This document shows positions 8,353 through 16,587 of a stretch of 64,000 nucleotides of DNA, in pieces. The position numbers were made by a program, and so were the translations under genes. The DNA comes from Thalassospira lucentensis (GTDB lineage: Bacteria; Pseudomonadota; Alphaproteobacteria; Rhodospirillales; Thalassospiraceae). Numbering within the stretch: position 1 is the stretch's first letter; the number at the start of each line of letters is the position of its first letter. The notes under the pieces were generated by a model. It was given only the letters and a program-made list of their open reading frames with translations. It was not told the origin of the DNA and did no database searches. The stretch is from NCBI RefSeq assembly GCF_011806425.1, contig NZ_JAATOV010000005.1:62001-126000 (forward strand), given 5' to 3'.

Positions 8353-9658
8353 GATCATTACACTTCTGATTGTTATCTCGCTTTTGGCGTTGATGGCCTT
8401 GGGTGTGCCGCTTGGCATCACCACGCTGACGGTATCGCTTGGAACCGCGCTTTTGTATTTTGGCGAACGGGCGGGCTTCTTTATCGTCGCGGCCAATGTC
8501 AGCGAGGTTTTGCATAAATACGAACTGATTGCCGTGCCGTTCTTTGTCTTTATGGCGAACGTGCTTGAACGATCGGGAATAGCGCATTCGATGTTTGAGT
8601 CCATGGCAATTATGGGCGGACGTTTCCGGGGATCGGTCGGCGTGCAAACCACGTTTGTCGCAGTCCTTTTGGCGGCGATGTCGGGCATAATGGGTGGCGA
8701 AATCGTCATGCTGGGCTTGATCGCCCTGCCGCAGATGTTGCGTTTGGGTTATGATCGTAAATTGGCCATCGGCATTATTTGTGCCGCTGGTGCCTTGGCA
8801 ACCCTTATTCCGCCGTCGGTTGTTCTGATTGTTTACGGGTTGGCCGCACAGGTTTCGATCACCAAACTGTTTGCCGCGTCTGCCGTGCCGGGGCTTATTT
8901 TGGCGGGCCTTTATATTACGTACATTTTGGTCCGGGTCCGTCTGAAGCCCGAAATGGCGCCGATCTATGACATTCCAGAAACCGCACTGCCGTTCTTCCA
9001 GCGCCTGAAATTCCTTAAGGGGATTATCTTGCCGGCCATTCTGATCGGTACGGTTTTGGGCGTGATTTATTCTGGTGTCGCAACAGTGACCGAGGCCGCG
9101 GCAATTGGCGCAATCGGTGCGCTTGTGGTGGCAGCAGCGCGTAAGGAACTGAAATGGACCATGGCGCGCGATGCCATGCGTCAAACCGTGATTACCGTTG
9201 GTTCGATCATCTGGCTTGTGATCGGTGCGGTATCCTTGATTGGCATTTACAACCGGATTGGTGGTGGCGATTTCTTGCGCGGGGTTTTGACCGCACTTGA
9301 TATCGGGCCGATCTGGGTGATTGTCGTGATGATGTTGATCGTGATGTTGCTTGGCACGTTCCTGGAATGGATTGCGATCATTTTCATCACGGTTCCGATC
9401 TTTGCGCCGGTGGTGATTGATCTTGGATTTGATCCGGTGTGGTTCGGTGTCCTGTTTGCGATGAATATTCAGATGTACTACCTGTCGCCGCCTTTTGGCC
9501 CCGCGTGTTTCTTCCTGAAATCCGTGGCCCCAAAGGACATCGCCCTTCAGGAAATATTCGTTGCGGTTCTTCCGTTCATTGCGCTTCAGGCGGTCGGATT
9601 GGCGTTGGTGCTTTTCAATCCGCAAATCGCCCTGTGGCTGCCGTCACTCTTTGAATGA
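8342..9658 (+). CDS. TRAP transporter large permease (DctM family)
   Basis: 438 residues with about 12 hydrophobic segments and the typical DctM opening LLIVISLLALMALGVPLG. The end MYYLSPPFGPACFFLKSVAP also matches. This is the sodium-coupled transport subunit of the inner membrane. Translation starts at GTG 8342 inside the dctQ 3' end. The internal segments GALATLIPPSVVLIVYG and MLLGTFLEWIAI correspond to the two helical-hairpin regions of the DctM fold. Family assignment is secure; the solute is not known. Confidence 0.93.
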   Translation: MGIEIITLLIVISLLALMALGVPLGITTLTVSLGTALLYFGERAGFFIVAANVSEVLHKYELIAVPFFVFMANVLERSGIAHSMFESMAIMGGRFRGSVGVQTTFVAVLLAAMSGIMGGEIVMLGLIALPQMLRLGYDRKLAIGIICAAGALATLIPPSVVLIVYGLAAQVSITKLFAASAVPGLILAGLYITYILVRVRLKPEMAPIYDIPETALPFFQRLKFLKGIILPAILIGTVLGVIYSGVATVTEAAAIGAIGALVVAAARKELKWTMARDAMRQTVITVGSIIWLVIGAVSLIGIYNRIGGGDFLRGVLTALDIGPIWVIVVMMLIVMLLGTFLEWIAIIFITVPIFAPVVIDLGFDPVWFGVLFAMNIQMYYLSPPFGPACFFLKSVAPKDIALQEIFVAVLPFIALQAVGLALVLFNPQIALWLPSLFE

Positions 9659-9672
9659 GGTGAAAGGATAAA

Positions 9673-9837
9673 ATGATGTCTGATCATGATTCGACCCGTC
9701 AGGACGAAGATATATCCGCATCCGAATTTGCCGATGACGAGCGCAAAGACGGGCACGACTTTGGCAGTTGGCCCGAAGTTGGCGGCTTGGTGTTTACGCT
9801 CATTGTTTCGGCGCTGATCTTTATGGTCCGCGGATAA
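9673..9837 (+). CDS. Small acidic single-span membrane protein (54 aa)
   Basis: ATG 9673 follows dctM by 14 bp with AAAGGATAAA upstream, so it is well placed for co-translation. The product starts MMSDHDSTRQDEDISASEF and is strongly acidic for 30 residues. It ends with one hydrophobic helix (GGLVFTLIVSALIFMV) and RG. The arrangement predicts a cytoplasmic acidic tail and one inner-membrane span. I do not recognise a family. The position directly after dctM suggests an accessory subunit or stability factor of this TRAP transporter, which is inference. The gene is short enough to be missed by automated annotation. Confidence 0.7.
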   Translation: MMSDHDSTRQDEDISASEFADDERKDGHDFGSWPEVGGLVFTLIVSALIFMVRG

Positions 9838-9854
9838 GGCGAACATCCCATTTT

Positions 9855-9889
9855 CCCGGTGACCTTGGCGTATGTGCAAGGTCATCGGG
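9855..9889 (+). terminator. Hairpin closing the TRAP operon
   Basis: CCCGGTGACCTTG (9855-9867) pairs with CAAGGTCATCGGG (9877-9889), one G-T wobble in 13 pairs. It is 18 bp after the last small gene. The following T-tract is weak, so termination may be partial. Confidence 0.55.
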
Positions 9890-10020
9890 GCGGTGTTTGC
9901 CGGTTTTTGTTGGCGCCGAACATCGCGCAGTCGTCGCGTCAGGGATGGCGAATGCAAAGCTTTTGCGACTGAGTTGAATATTCCGACTTGGCTTACGTCA
10001 AGAAGATTGAAATTACCCCG

Positions 10021-10051
10021 ACATCTTGTTATCAAAGATGTAACTTATAAT
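10021..10051 (+). promoter_or_regulatory. Inverted repeat and -10-like box upstream of the first sugar-acid dehydratase
   Basis: ACATCTT (10021-10027) and AAGATGT (10035-10041) form an inverted repeat with a 7-nt spacer. TATAAT lies at 10046-10051, 30 bp before the ATG. A regulator dimer bound here would overlap a promoter. No good -35 is visible. Candidate only. Confidence 0.35.
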
Positions 10052-10080
10052 TACAAGTGGGTTAACCCAAGGAAGATGCC

Positions 10081-11826
10081 ATGACCGAGAAAGTCAAAAA
10101 AACCGCCGAAGACCTTCGTAGTGCGCGCTGGTTCGCGCCCGATGATCTTCGTTCGTTTGGTCACCGTTCACGTCTGATGCAGATGGGGCTTGATCCAGAG
10201 GATTGGACAGGGCGTCCGGTCATCGGCATCCTCAATACATGGTCGGAACTTAACCCGTGCCACGCGCATTTCCGCGAACGCGCAGCCGACGTCAAAAAGG
10301 GTGTGCATCAGGCCGGTGGTTTCCCGGTTGAACTGCCATCGATTTCGGTCGATGAGTCTTTCACCAAGCCGACTTCGATGCTGTATCGCAACCTGCTTGC
10401 CATGGAGACCGAAGAACAAATCCGGTCGCATCCGCTTGATGGCGTGGTGTTGATGGGCGGTTGCGATAAAACCACACCGGGTTTGGTGATGGGCGCGCTG
10501 TCGGCGGGTGTTCCGATGATCTATCTGCCTGCGGGGCCAATGTTGCGCGGCAACTATGCCGGTAAAATCCTGGGTTCCGGGTCTGATGCCTGGAAATACT
10601 GGGATGAACGCCGTGCGGGCAATATCAGTGACGAAGAATGGGTTGGTGTCGAAGGCGGCATTGCGCGTTCATATGGCCACTGTATGACCATGGGTACCGC
10701 ATCCACCATGACCGCCATTGCCGAGGCGATGGGCCTTTGCCTTCCGGGGGCGTCATCCATTCCGGCACCAGATGCCGGGCATATCCGCATGTCGACCCAA
10801 TGTGGTCGCCGTATTGTTGATATGGTTTGGGAAGATTTGACCCCGGATAAAATCGTTACCCCGGCATCGATTAAAAACTCTGCCGTTGTGGCGATGGCGA
10901 CGGGTTGTTCGACCAACGCGGTTGTTCATATGCTGGCCATGGCGCGCCGTGCTTCGATTGATCTGACCCTTGATGATCTTGATGCACTGGGCCGTACCAC
11001 GCCGCTGATTGCCAATATTCGTCCGTCGGGCAAGGGTGACTACCTGATGGAAGATTTCTTTTATGCGGGTGGTTTGCGCGCATTGATGGCGCAGCTTGGT
11101 GACAAGCTTGATACATCGGTTACCACGGTCACCGGTAAAACCCTTGGTGAAACGCTTGAGGGTGCGGTGGTTTACAATGACGATGTCATTCGCCCGCTTT
11201 CCAATCCAGTTTATCACCAAGGATCACTTGCGGTGCTTAAGGGCAATCTGTGCCCGGATGGGGCGGTGATTAAGCCTGCTGCCTGTGATGAGCGTTTCCG
11301 CAATCACCAAGGCCCGGCCATGGTGTTTGACAGCTATCCGGAAATGAAAAAGGCGATTGATGACGAAAATCTTGATGTCACGCCTGATCATGTTTTGGTG
11401 CTGCGTAATGCCGGTCCTTTGGGCGGTCCTGGTTTCCCCGAATGGGGTATGCTGCCCATTCCAAAGGCGCTGATCAAACAAGGCCACCGTGACATGTTGC
11501 GCCTGTCTGATGCGCGAATGTCAGGCACGTCTTATGGGGCCTGTGTGCTTCACGTGGCGCCGGAATCTTATGTTGGTGGGCCTCTGGCACTTTTGAAAAA
11601 CGGCGATATCGTTCGACTTGATCTGGATAACCGTCGATTGGATATGCTGGTCGACGAAGACGAACTTGAACGTCGTCGTGCCGCATGGCAAGCGCCAGAA
11701 CCGCGGTTCCAGCGCGGCTATGGTTACATGTTTGGCAAGCACGTAACACAGGCCAACGAAGGCTGTGACTTTGACTTCTTGTCACCGAAATTTGGCAAAA
11801 CAGCCGGAGAGCCTGACATCTACTAG
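10081..11826 (+). CDS. IlvD/Edd-family pentonate dehydratase (L-arabinonate / D-xylonate type)
   Basis: 581 residues, matching L-arabinonate and D-xylonate dehydratases (about 580-595) and longer in its N-terminus than IlvD proper. The enzyme removes water from a pentonate to give 2-keto-3-deoxy-pentonate using a [2Fe-2S] cluster and Mg2+. The three cluster cysteines are visible at C60 (NPCHAHF), C128 (GGCDKT) and C201 (YGHCMTMG). K129 next to C128 is the usual metal-linked lysine. The C-terminal region holds the family motif RMSGTSYGACVLHVAPE. ATG 10081 is preceded by AAGGAAG. It begins a four-gene plus-strand operon whose next two products complete an arabinonate route, so L-arabinonate is the first guess. 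D-xylonate cannot be excluded. Confidence 0.88.
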   Translation: MTEKVKKTAEDLRSARWFAPDDLRSFGHRSRLMQMGLDPEDWTGRPVIGILNTWSELNPCHAHFRERAADVKKGVHQAGGFPVELPSISVDESFTKPTSMLYRNLLAMETEEQIRSHPLDGVVLMGGCDKTTPGLVMGALSAGVPMIYLPAGPMLRGNYAGKILGSGSDAWKYWDERRAGNISDEEWVGVEGGIARSYGHCMTMGTASTMTAIAEAMGLCLPGASSIPAPDAGHIRMSTQCGRRIVDMVWEDLTPDKIVTPASIKNSAVVAMATGCSTNAVVHMLAMARRASIDLTLDDLDALGRTTPLIANIRPSGKGDYLMEDFFYAGGLRALMAQLGDKLDTSVTTVTGKTLGETLEGAVVYNDDVIRPLSNPVYHQGSLAVLKGNLCPDGAVIKPAACDERFRNHQGPAMVFDSYPEMKKAIDDENLDVTPDHVLVLRNAGPLGGPGFPEWGMLPIPKALIKQGHRDMLRLSDARMSGTSYGACVLHVAPESYVGGPLALLKNGDIVRLDLDNRRLDMLVDEDELERRRAAWQAPEPRFQRGYGYMFGKHVTQANEGCDFDFLSPKFGKTAGEPDIY

Positions 11827-11896
11827 GCCAAAAATAAGAAAAGCGGGGGCGGCGGCGTCGCACCCCGTTCTTCGCATTACTCAGGGATATCACTTT

Positions 11897-12808
11897 ATGG
11901 CACTTTCCAAAGCCGATCTGCGTGGCGTCTTGTCCGGGATTTCGGGCATTCTTGTAACGCCCTATGATGACAATGGCGATCTTGCGCCCAGCAAGCTTCA
12001 ACCGATCATTGATCGCGCCCTTGCGGCGGGGGGTCATTTCCCGGTGGTGAATGGCAATACCGGCGAGTTTTATGCCCTGACCACGCAAGAAGCCATCACC
12101 ATGGCACGGTCCGTTGCCGAAATGCTTGATGGGCGTGCGCCGATGCTGGCGGGGATTGGACGTGGGGTGCGTGATGCCTGTGAGTTGGCCAAGGCATCGG
12201 CAGATGCCGGTGCGACCGCCCTTATGGTGCATCAGCCGCCAGACCCGTTTGTCGCCCCGCGCGGTGTTGTCGAGTATCTTAAGCGCATTGCCGATGCATC
12301 GGGCGGTTTACCGATGATGCTGTATTTGCGCAATGACACGATTGGCACCAAAGCCATCGAAGATTTGTGCGCAATCGACGGTGTGGCAGGTGTCAAATGG
12401 GCGACCCCAAATCCGATGAAGCTGGCCGAGGCGATCAATGCCTGTGATCCCGACATCGTTTGGGTTGGTGGGTTGGCCGAGACGTGGGCGCCGGCATTTT
12501 ATGCAGTTGGTGCACGTGGCTTTACATCGGGTTTGATCAACGTTTGGCCGGAACGATCGATGGCGATCCACGGTGCGCTTGAAGCCGGTGACTATGCCAA
12601 GGCACGCCAATTGATTGGTGAAATGAAGGCCTTTGAAGACGTCCGTGCCGAGGAAATGAACGGCACCAACGTCACGGGTGTTAAGGCCGCCCTTAAATTG
12701 CTTGGCGATGATTGCGGTGCGACACGTCCACCGTCTGCATGGCCGTTAACCGATGCGCAGCATGAAAAGCTTTCTGCTTTCATGCGCCAAAACAATCTTT
12801 TGAAATAA
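11897..12808 (+). CDS. DHDPS-family 2-keto-3-deoxy-L-arabinonate dehydratase-like protein
   Basis: 303 residues with the DapA/NanA (beta/alpha)8 barrel fold. Visible features are GILVTPYDDNGDL at the N-terminus and GNTGEFYALT, the substrate carboxylate loop. Y143 is in MLYLRNDT, and the Schiff-base lysine K167 is in GVAGVKWATPNP. In L-arabinose oxidation this class (KDA dehydratase) converts 2-keto-3-deoxy-L-arabinonate to 2-oxoglutarate semialdehyde. ATG 11897 with CAGGGATA upstream gives the family N-terminus. It sits 70 bp after the dehydratase and 29 bp before the semialdehyde dehydrogenase. An aldolase of the same fold is the alternative; the next gene argues for the dehydratase. Confidence 0.82.
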   Translation: MALSKADLRGVLSGISGILVTPYDDNGDLAPSKLQPIIDRALAAGGHFPVVNGNTGEFYALTTQEAITMARSVAEMLDGRAPMLAGIGRGVRDACELAKASADAGATALMVHQPPDPFVAPRGVVEYLKRIADASGGLPMMLYLRNDTIGTKAIEDLCAIDGVAGVKWATPNPMKLAEAINACDPDIVWVGGLAETWAPAFYAVGARGFTSGLINVWPERSMAIHGALEAGDYAKARQLIGEMKAFEDVRAEEMNGTNVTGVKAALKLLGDDCGATRPPSAWPLTDAQHEKLSAFMRQNNLLK

Positions 12809-12837
12809 GGCGGCTTGGCCGCACCAAGGAGGCATTT

Positions 12838-14352
12838 ATGTCCTATACATTAAAAGGCAAACATCTGATCGCAGGCGACTGGGTTTCAGGGGATGCAACG
12901 TTTAAGTCCGAACCGGCACATGGCCCGGTCAATACATTCCCGGTTGGTACCCCGGCACTTGTCGATCAGGCTGCCAAGGCCGCCGAAGAAGCATTTTGGA
13001 GCTTTGCCTATTCGTCACGCGAAGATCGTGCGGCGTTGCTCAATAAAATCGCTGACGAGATTGATGCGCGCGGTGATGAAATCACCGAAATCGGCACCCA
13101 GGAAAGCGGCCTGCCAGAAGCACGTCTTCAAGGCGAGCGCGGTCGTACCGTCGGGCAGCTTCGTCTGTTTGCCAGCCACATTCTCGATGGCGATTATCTT
13201 GACCGTCGTTATGACGAAGCGCTGCCGGATCGTGCACCGCTTCCGCGTCCGGACCTTCGCTTGATGCAGCGTCCGATTGGCCCGGTTGCCGTGTTTGGCG
13301 CGTCGAACTTCCCATTGGCATTTTCGGTTGCGGGCGGCGATACCGCGTCTGCACTGGCTGCTGGTTGCCCGGTTGTTGTTAAGGGCCACTCAGCCCATCC
13401 GGGCACGGGTGAAATCGTGGCCCAGGCCATTGATGCCGCGATTAAGGCCTGCGGCGTTCATCCGGGCGTGTTTAGCCTTATTCAAGGGGGCAAACGCGAT
13501 GTCGGGCAAAGCTTGGTGCAGCATCCGCTGATTAAGGCGGTTGGCTTTACCGGGTCGCTTGGCGGTGGTCGTGCATTGTTTGATCTGTGTGCAAGCCGTC
13601 CGGAACCCATTCCGTTCTTTGGCGAGCTTGGCTCGGTCAATCCGATGTTTATGATGCCGGTTGCGATGAAAGAACGCGGTGATGCGCTTGGCAAAGGTTG
13701 GGCGGGATCGCTGACCATGGGGGCAGGGCAGTTCTGTACCAACCCGGGCATTGCCGTTGTGATTGATGGGCCGGATGCGGATGCATTTGTTGAGGCGGCG
13801 AAAGCTGGTCTTTCGGAAGTCAGCGCGCAAACCATGCTGACCGAAGGCATGGCCGATGCATACCGTGACGGTGCTAAACGCGTTGGTGCGACCAGTGGCG
13901 TTAAAGACGTTTTGACCACGTCATGCGATCTGCGCAATGCAACGCCGTATCTGTTTGAAACCACCGGTGAAAACTGGCTTTCAAATCATGAATTGGGCGA
14001 AGAAGTCTTTGGCCCGCTTGGCCTTGTTGTCCGCGTCAAGGATATGGACGAAATGCGCACCATCGCCAAGGCGTTTGACGGTCAGTTGACTTGCACCTTG
14101 CACCTTGATGACGGTGATGCGGCCGATGCCCGTTCGCTTCTGCCGATTTTGGAACGCAAGGCAGGCCGTATTCTGGCCAATGGTTTCCCGACCGGGGTCG
14201 AGGTTTCCGACACCATGGTACATGGCGGACCATACCCGGCATCGACCAACTTTGGCGCAACATCGGTTGGCACCATGGCGATCCGTCGCTTCTTGCGCCC
14301 AGTTTGTTATCAGAACATCCCAGCAGACGTTCTGCCTGCTGATCTTGTTTGA
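12838..14352 (+). CDS. 2-oxoglutarate semialdehyde dehydrogenase (ALDH superfamily)
   Basis: 504 residues. Catalytic Cys300 lies in GAGQFCTNPG and the general-base Glu263 in FFGELGSVNP, with PVAVFGASNFPLAF before them in the cofactor domain. The N-terminal stretch and GGDTASALAAGCPVVVKGHS match the ketoglutarate semialdehyde dehydrogenase branch. That branch makes 2-oxoglutarate with NAD(P)+ as the last step of non-phosphorylative pentose oxidation. ATG 12838 is preceded by AAGGAGGCATTT. It is the third gene of the operon; an intercistronic hairpin at 14377-14398 separates it from the RraA-like gene. Confidence 0.87.
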   Translation: MSYTLKGKHLIAGDWVSGDATFKSEPAHGPVNTFPVGTPALVDQAAKAAEEAFWSFAYSSREDRAALLNKIADEIDARGDEITEIGTQESGLPEARLQGERGRTVGQLRLFASHILDGDYLDRRYDEALPDRAPLPRPDLRLMQRPIGPVAVFGASNFPLAFSVAGGDTASALAAGCPVVVKGHSAHPGTGEIVAQAIDAAIKACGVHPGVFSLIQGGKRDVGQSLVQHPLIKAVGFTGSLGGGRALFDLCASRPEPIPFFGELGSVNPMFMMPVAMKERGDALGKGWAGSLTMGAGQFCTNPGIAVVIDGPDADAFVEAAKAGLSEVSAQTMLTEGMADAYRDGAKRVGATSGVKDVLTTSCDLRNATPYLFETTGENWLSNHELGEEVFGPLGLVVRVKDMDEMRTIAKAFDGQLTCTLHLDDGDAADARSLLPILERKAGRILANGFPTGVEVSDTMVHGGPYPASTNFGATSVGTMAIRRFLRPVCYQNIPADVLPADLV

Positions 14353-14376
14353 TTGCGTTTTCCCTTTGATGATATT

Positions 14377-14398
14377 GCCCGGCTGTGCGCAGCCGGGC
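14377..14398 (+). other. Intercistronic hairpin
   Basis: GCCCGGCTG (14377-14385) pairs perfectly with CAGCCGGGC (14390-14398) over a 4-nt loop. No T-run follows, so an RNA stabiliser or processing signal is more likely than termination. Confidence 0.45.
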
Positions 14399-14418
14399 AC
14401 TCTACGGAGTAAAGAAGT

Positions 14419-15144
14419 ATGAGTGATTATGTCTTAAGTGACGCAATCCGTGAGAAGCTTAAACGTGTCAGCACCGCATCGCTGTGCACGGCCCTGTTTA
14501 AGCGCGGCCTTCGCAATCAGTTCATCCAAAATGTGCGGCAGGTTGCCCCAAAAAGCGAAAACATGGTCGGGCAGGCATATACCCTGCGCTATATCCCGGC
14601 ACGTGAAGACCGCAACCAGATCGAGGTGTTCCGCGATCCCAACCACCCGCAGCGCGTTGCTGTTGAACAGTGCCCGGCGGGCCATGTTTTGGTGATGGAT
14701 AGCCGCAAAGACGCGCGTGCCGCCTCTGCTGGTTCAATCCTTGTGACCCGCTTGATGAAGCGCGGTGTCGAAGGCATCGTTACCGATGGTGGTTTCCGTG
14801 ATGCCGAAGGAATTGGCAACCTTTCCATTCATTCTTATCACTCGCGCCCGTCAGCACCGACGAACCTGACCCTGCATGAAGCATATGACATCAATGTGCC
14901 AATTGGTTGCGGTGATGCGCCGGTCTTCCCCGGTGATGTTTTGGTTGGTGACAAAGACGGTGTTGTGGTTCTTCCGGCCCATCTGGCAGATGAGCTGGCC
15001 GAAGAATGTGCAGGCATGGAAAGCTTTGAGGACTTCGTTCTTGAAGAGGTCATGTCTGGCACATCGATCATTGGTCTGTATCCGCCGACCAAGGAAGAAA
15101 CCAAAACCAACTTTGAAGCATGGCGTAAAAAGAATAACCGCTAG
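14419..15144 (+). CDS. RraA-family protein (putative aldolase/decarboxylase-like)
   Basis: 241 residues. The RraA-like swivelling fold is indicated by STASLCTALFKRGLRNQF, VLVMDSRKDARAASAGSILV, RGVEGIVTDGGFRDAEGI and PVFPGDVLVGDKDGVVVLP. Members with the GGFRD motif include 4-hydroxy-4-methyl-2-oxoglutarate/oxaloacetate-type aldolases and the RNase E inhibitor RraA. The protein is longer than true RraA (about 160), which favours the enzyme group. ATG 14419 has a GGAGTAAAGAAGT leader. Its place at the end of a pentonate operon suggests action on a keto acid of that route. Its exact reaction is not evident. Confidence 0.75.
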   Translation: MSDYVLSDAIREKLKRVSTASLCTALFKRGLRNQFIQNVRQVAPKSENMVGQAYTLRYIPAREDRNQIEVFRDPNHPQRVAVEQCPAGHVLVMDSRKDARAASAGSILVTRLMKRGVEGIVTDGGFRDAEGIGNLSIHSYHSRPSAPTNLTLHEAYDINVPIGCGDAPVFPGDVLVGDKDGVVVLPAHLADELAEECAGMESFEDFVLEEVMSGTSIIGLYPPTKEETKTNFEAWRKKNNR

Positions 15145-15180
15145 GTTTTCTTTGCCTGCGTTCGCAACGCCTGAAAATGC

Positions 15181-15210
15181 AAAAGCCGCCCTGAATTGGG
15201 GCGGCTTTTT
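15181..15210. terminator. Rho-independent terminator after the pentonate operon
   Basis: AAAAGCCGCCC (15181-15191) pairs with GGGCGGCTTTT (15199-15209), followed by T. Because both flanks are A/T runs it can serve the plus-strand operon and the convergent ROK gene. Confidence 0.85.
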
Positions 15211-15228
15211 TCGTGTTTGAAGGATGTG

Positions 15229-16482
15229 TTAGTTGCCGTTGCCAGCCTGAAACATATTTTCATCATGACGCAGCAGGCTTTGCCCAACCGCCCCTTGCAG
15301 GGCAAGGTCCTTATCCCAGGCCAGATGCGTGATTTCTGGCCCACGGCGTAGCTCAGGCACCTGTGCCAGATTAAGGCCCCGGTGCAATTCCGGTTCCATC
15401 AGGTCATAGGCACGTGCGCCTGATCCGGTGATGAAAATCTGTTTGGGGCCAAGCAACGCAATCAGATTGGCGATGCCATATCCCAGGATCTTACCCGCAT
15501 GACGAAACAGGTCGGCCAAATCTTCGTTGCCGTTGCGTGCACGGGCAACCAAATCCATCATCTGTTCTTCGCTGGGGTGCAGGCTGTTGGTGTCGGGCAG
15601 ATCAACCAGTCCCATGGCATCGCGCAAAATGGCGTAATCCCCGATATAGGCCTCAAGGCAGCCGCGCCGCCCGCAATTACAAAGCGGCCCATCGGGTTGG
15701 TATTTCATATGCCCGAACTCGGCAGCGGTGCCGAAATGCCCGTTATAGACATTTCCGTTTAACACCAGCCCCATCCCAATACCGTATCCCAACATAATGA
15801 CGGCAAAATCCCCGCCGCCATGCAGGGCGGTATTTTGGGTGATGGCGGTGGCGATGCAGTTGGCGTCATTGGACATTTGAACAATGCCGCCGTACCGTTC
15901 GGTCAGCGGTTTGGTGATGGCGATTTGGCGTTGGCGCAACGCAGGGGACCAAATGATTTCGCCGCTATTGCTGTCGGTGACACCTTGCACCGCGACACTG
16001 ATGCCAACCGGTGGGGTGGTGATGATGTCGTTATTGTCTTTGATGAAACGATCAATCAGCTTGATCAAAAGGTCGATCAATTCCTGCGCATTTAAGTCGC
16101 GGGTTTTAATGCTGTGTTCGGTATTGCGTTCGATTTCACCCTTGAAATTACCCAGCGCAATTTCAATCAGATTAATCGTCAGTTTGACGCCAATCACACA
16201 GGCCGCACCGGGTACAAGATCAAGCAGGACTTTGGGGCGTCCCCGCGTGCTGCCGTGGGTGCCGTTGGCATTGGTCGCGCCATTGCCGTTTGTGGCAGGG
16301 TGGCTTTCTTGGACCAATCCTTGTGTCATCAGGTCGGCGGTAAGGGATGTAACTGTGGCCGGGCTTAGGCCGGTGGCCGTACCGATATCAATACGTGCGG
16401 CGGGGCCATGGACCCGCAAATAGCGCAGAATGGCAATTTGGGACGGTTGGCGCGGGGTATCGCTTTCGGGGCGACGGCTCAT
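15229..16482 (-). CDS. ROK-family transcriptional regulator (NagC/XylR type)
   Basis: 417 residues. An N-terminal winged helix (SQIAILRYLRVHGPAARIDI, then TGLSPATVTSLTADLM) precedes a sugar-kinase-like ROK domain from about residue 90. That domain includes the zinc-binding CNCGRRGCLEAY motif and EFGHMKYQPDG. Family members of this architecture repress sugar genes and are released by the sugar. Residues about 64-78 are a low-complexity Asn/Gly/Thr insert (NGNGATNANGTHG), probably a flexible linker. The gene is convergent with the dehydratase operon and upstream, on the same strand, of nothing else in the cluster. It is the obvious candidate regulator of the pentose genes, probably through the paired sites at 21105 and 21202. 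Confidence 0.9.
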   Translation of the reverse strand: MSRRPESDTPRQPSQIAILRYLRVHGPAARIDIGTATGLSPATVTSLTADLMTQGLVQESHPATNGNGATNANGTHGSTRGRPKVLLDLVPGAACVIGVKLTINLIEIALGNFKGEIERNTEHSIKTRDLNAQELIDLLIKLIDRFIKDNNDIITTPPVGISVAVQGVTDSNSGEIIWSPALRQRQIAITKPLTERYGGIVQMSNDANCIATAITQNTALHGGGDFAVIMLGYGIGMGLVLNGNVYNGHFGTAAEFGHMKYQPDGPLCNCGRRGCLEAYIGDYAILRDAMGLVDLPDTNSLHPSEEQMMDLVARARNGNEDLADLFRHAGKILGYGIANLIALLGPKQIFITGSGARAYDLMEPELHRGLNLAQVPELRRGPEITHLAWDKDLALQGAVGQSLLRHDENMFQAGNGN

Positions 16483-16587
16483 GGCGTTGGCCTGTGGTCA
16501 GGGGTGGGGCGGTGGCAAGACAGGGCATAATATGCACCCTGTCTTGCCAATAAAGGCATGGTTTTGTGGTTGCCAGATGGCAGGCCC

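Noticed and set aside
8303-9625. A 440-residue minus-strand frame opposite dctM
   Set aside because: Its product is a His/Arg/Asn-rich sequence produced by the antisense of a hydrophobic permease. No start site or homology.
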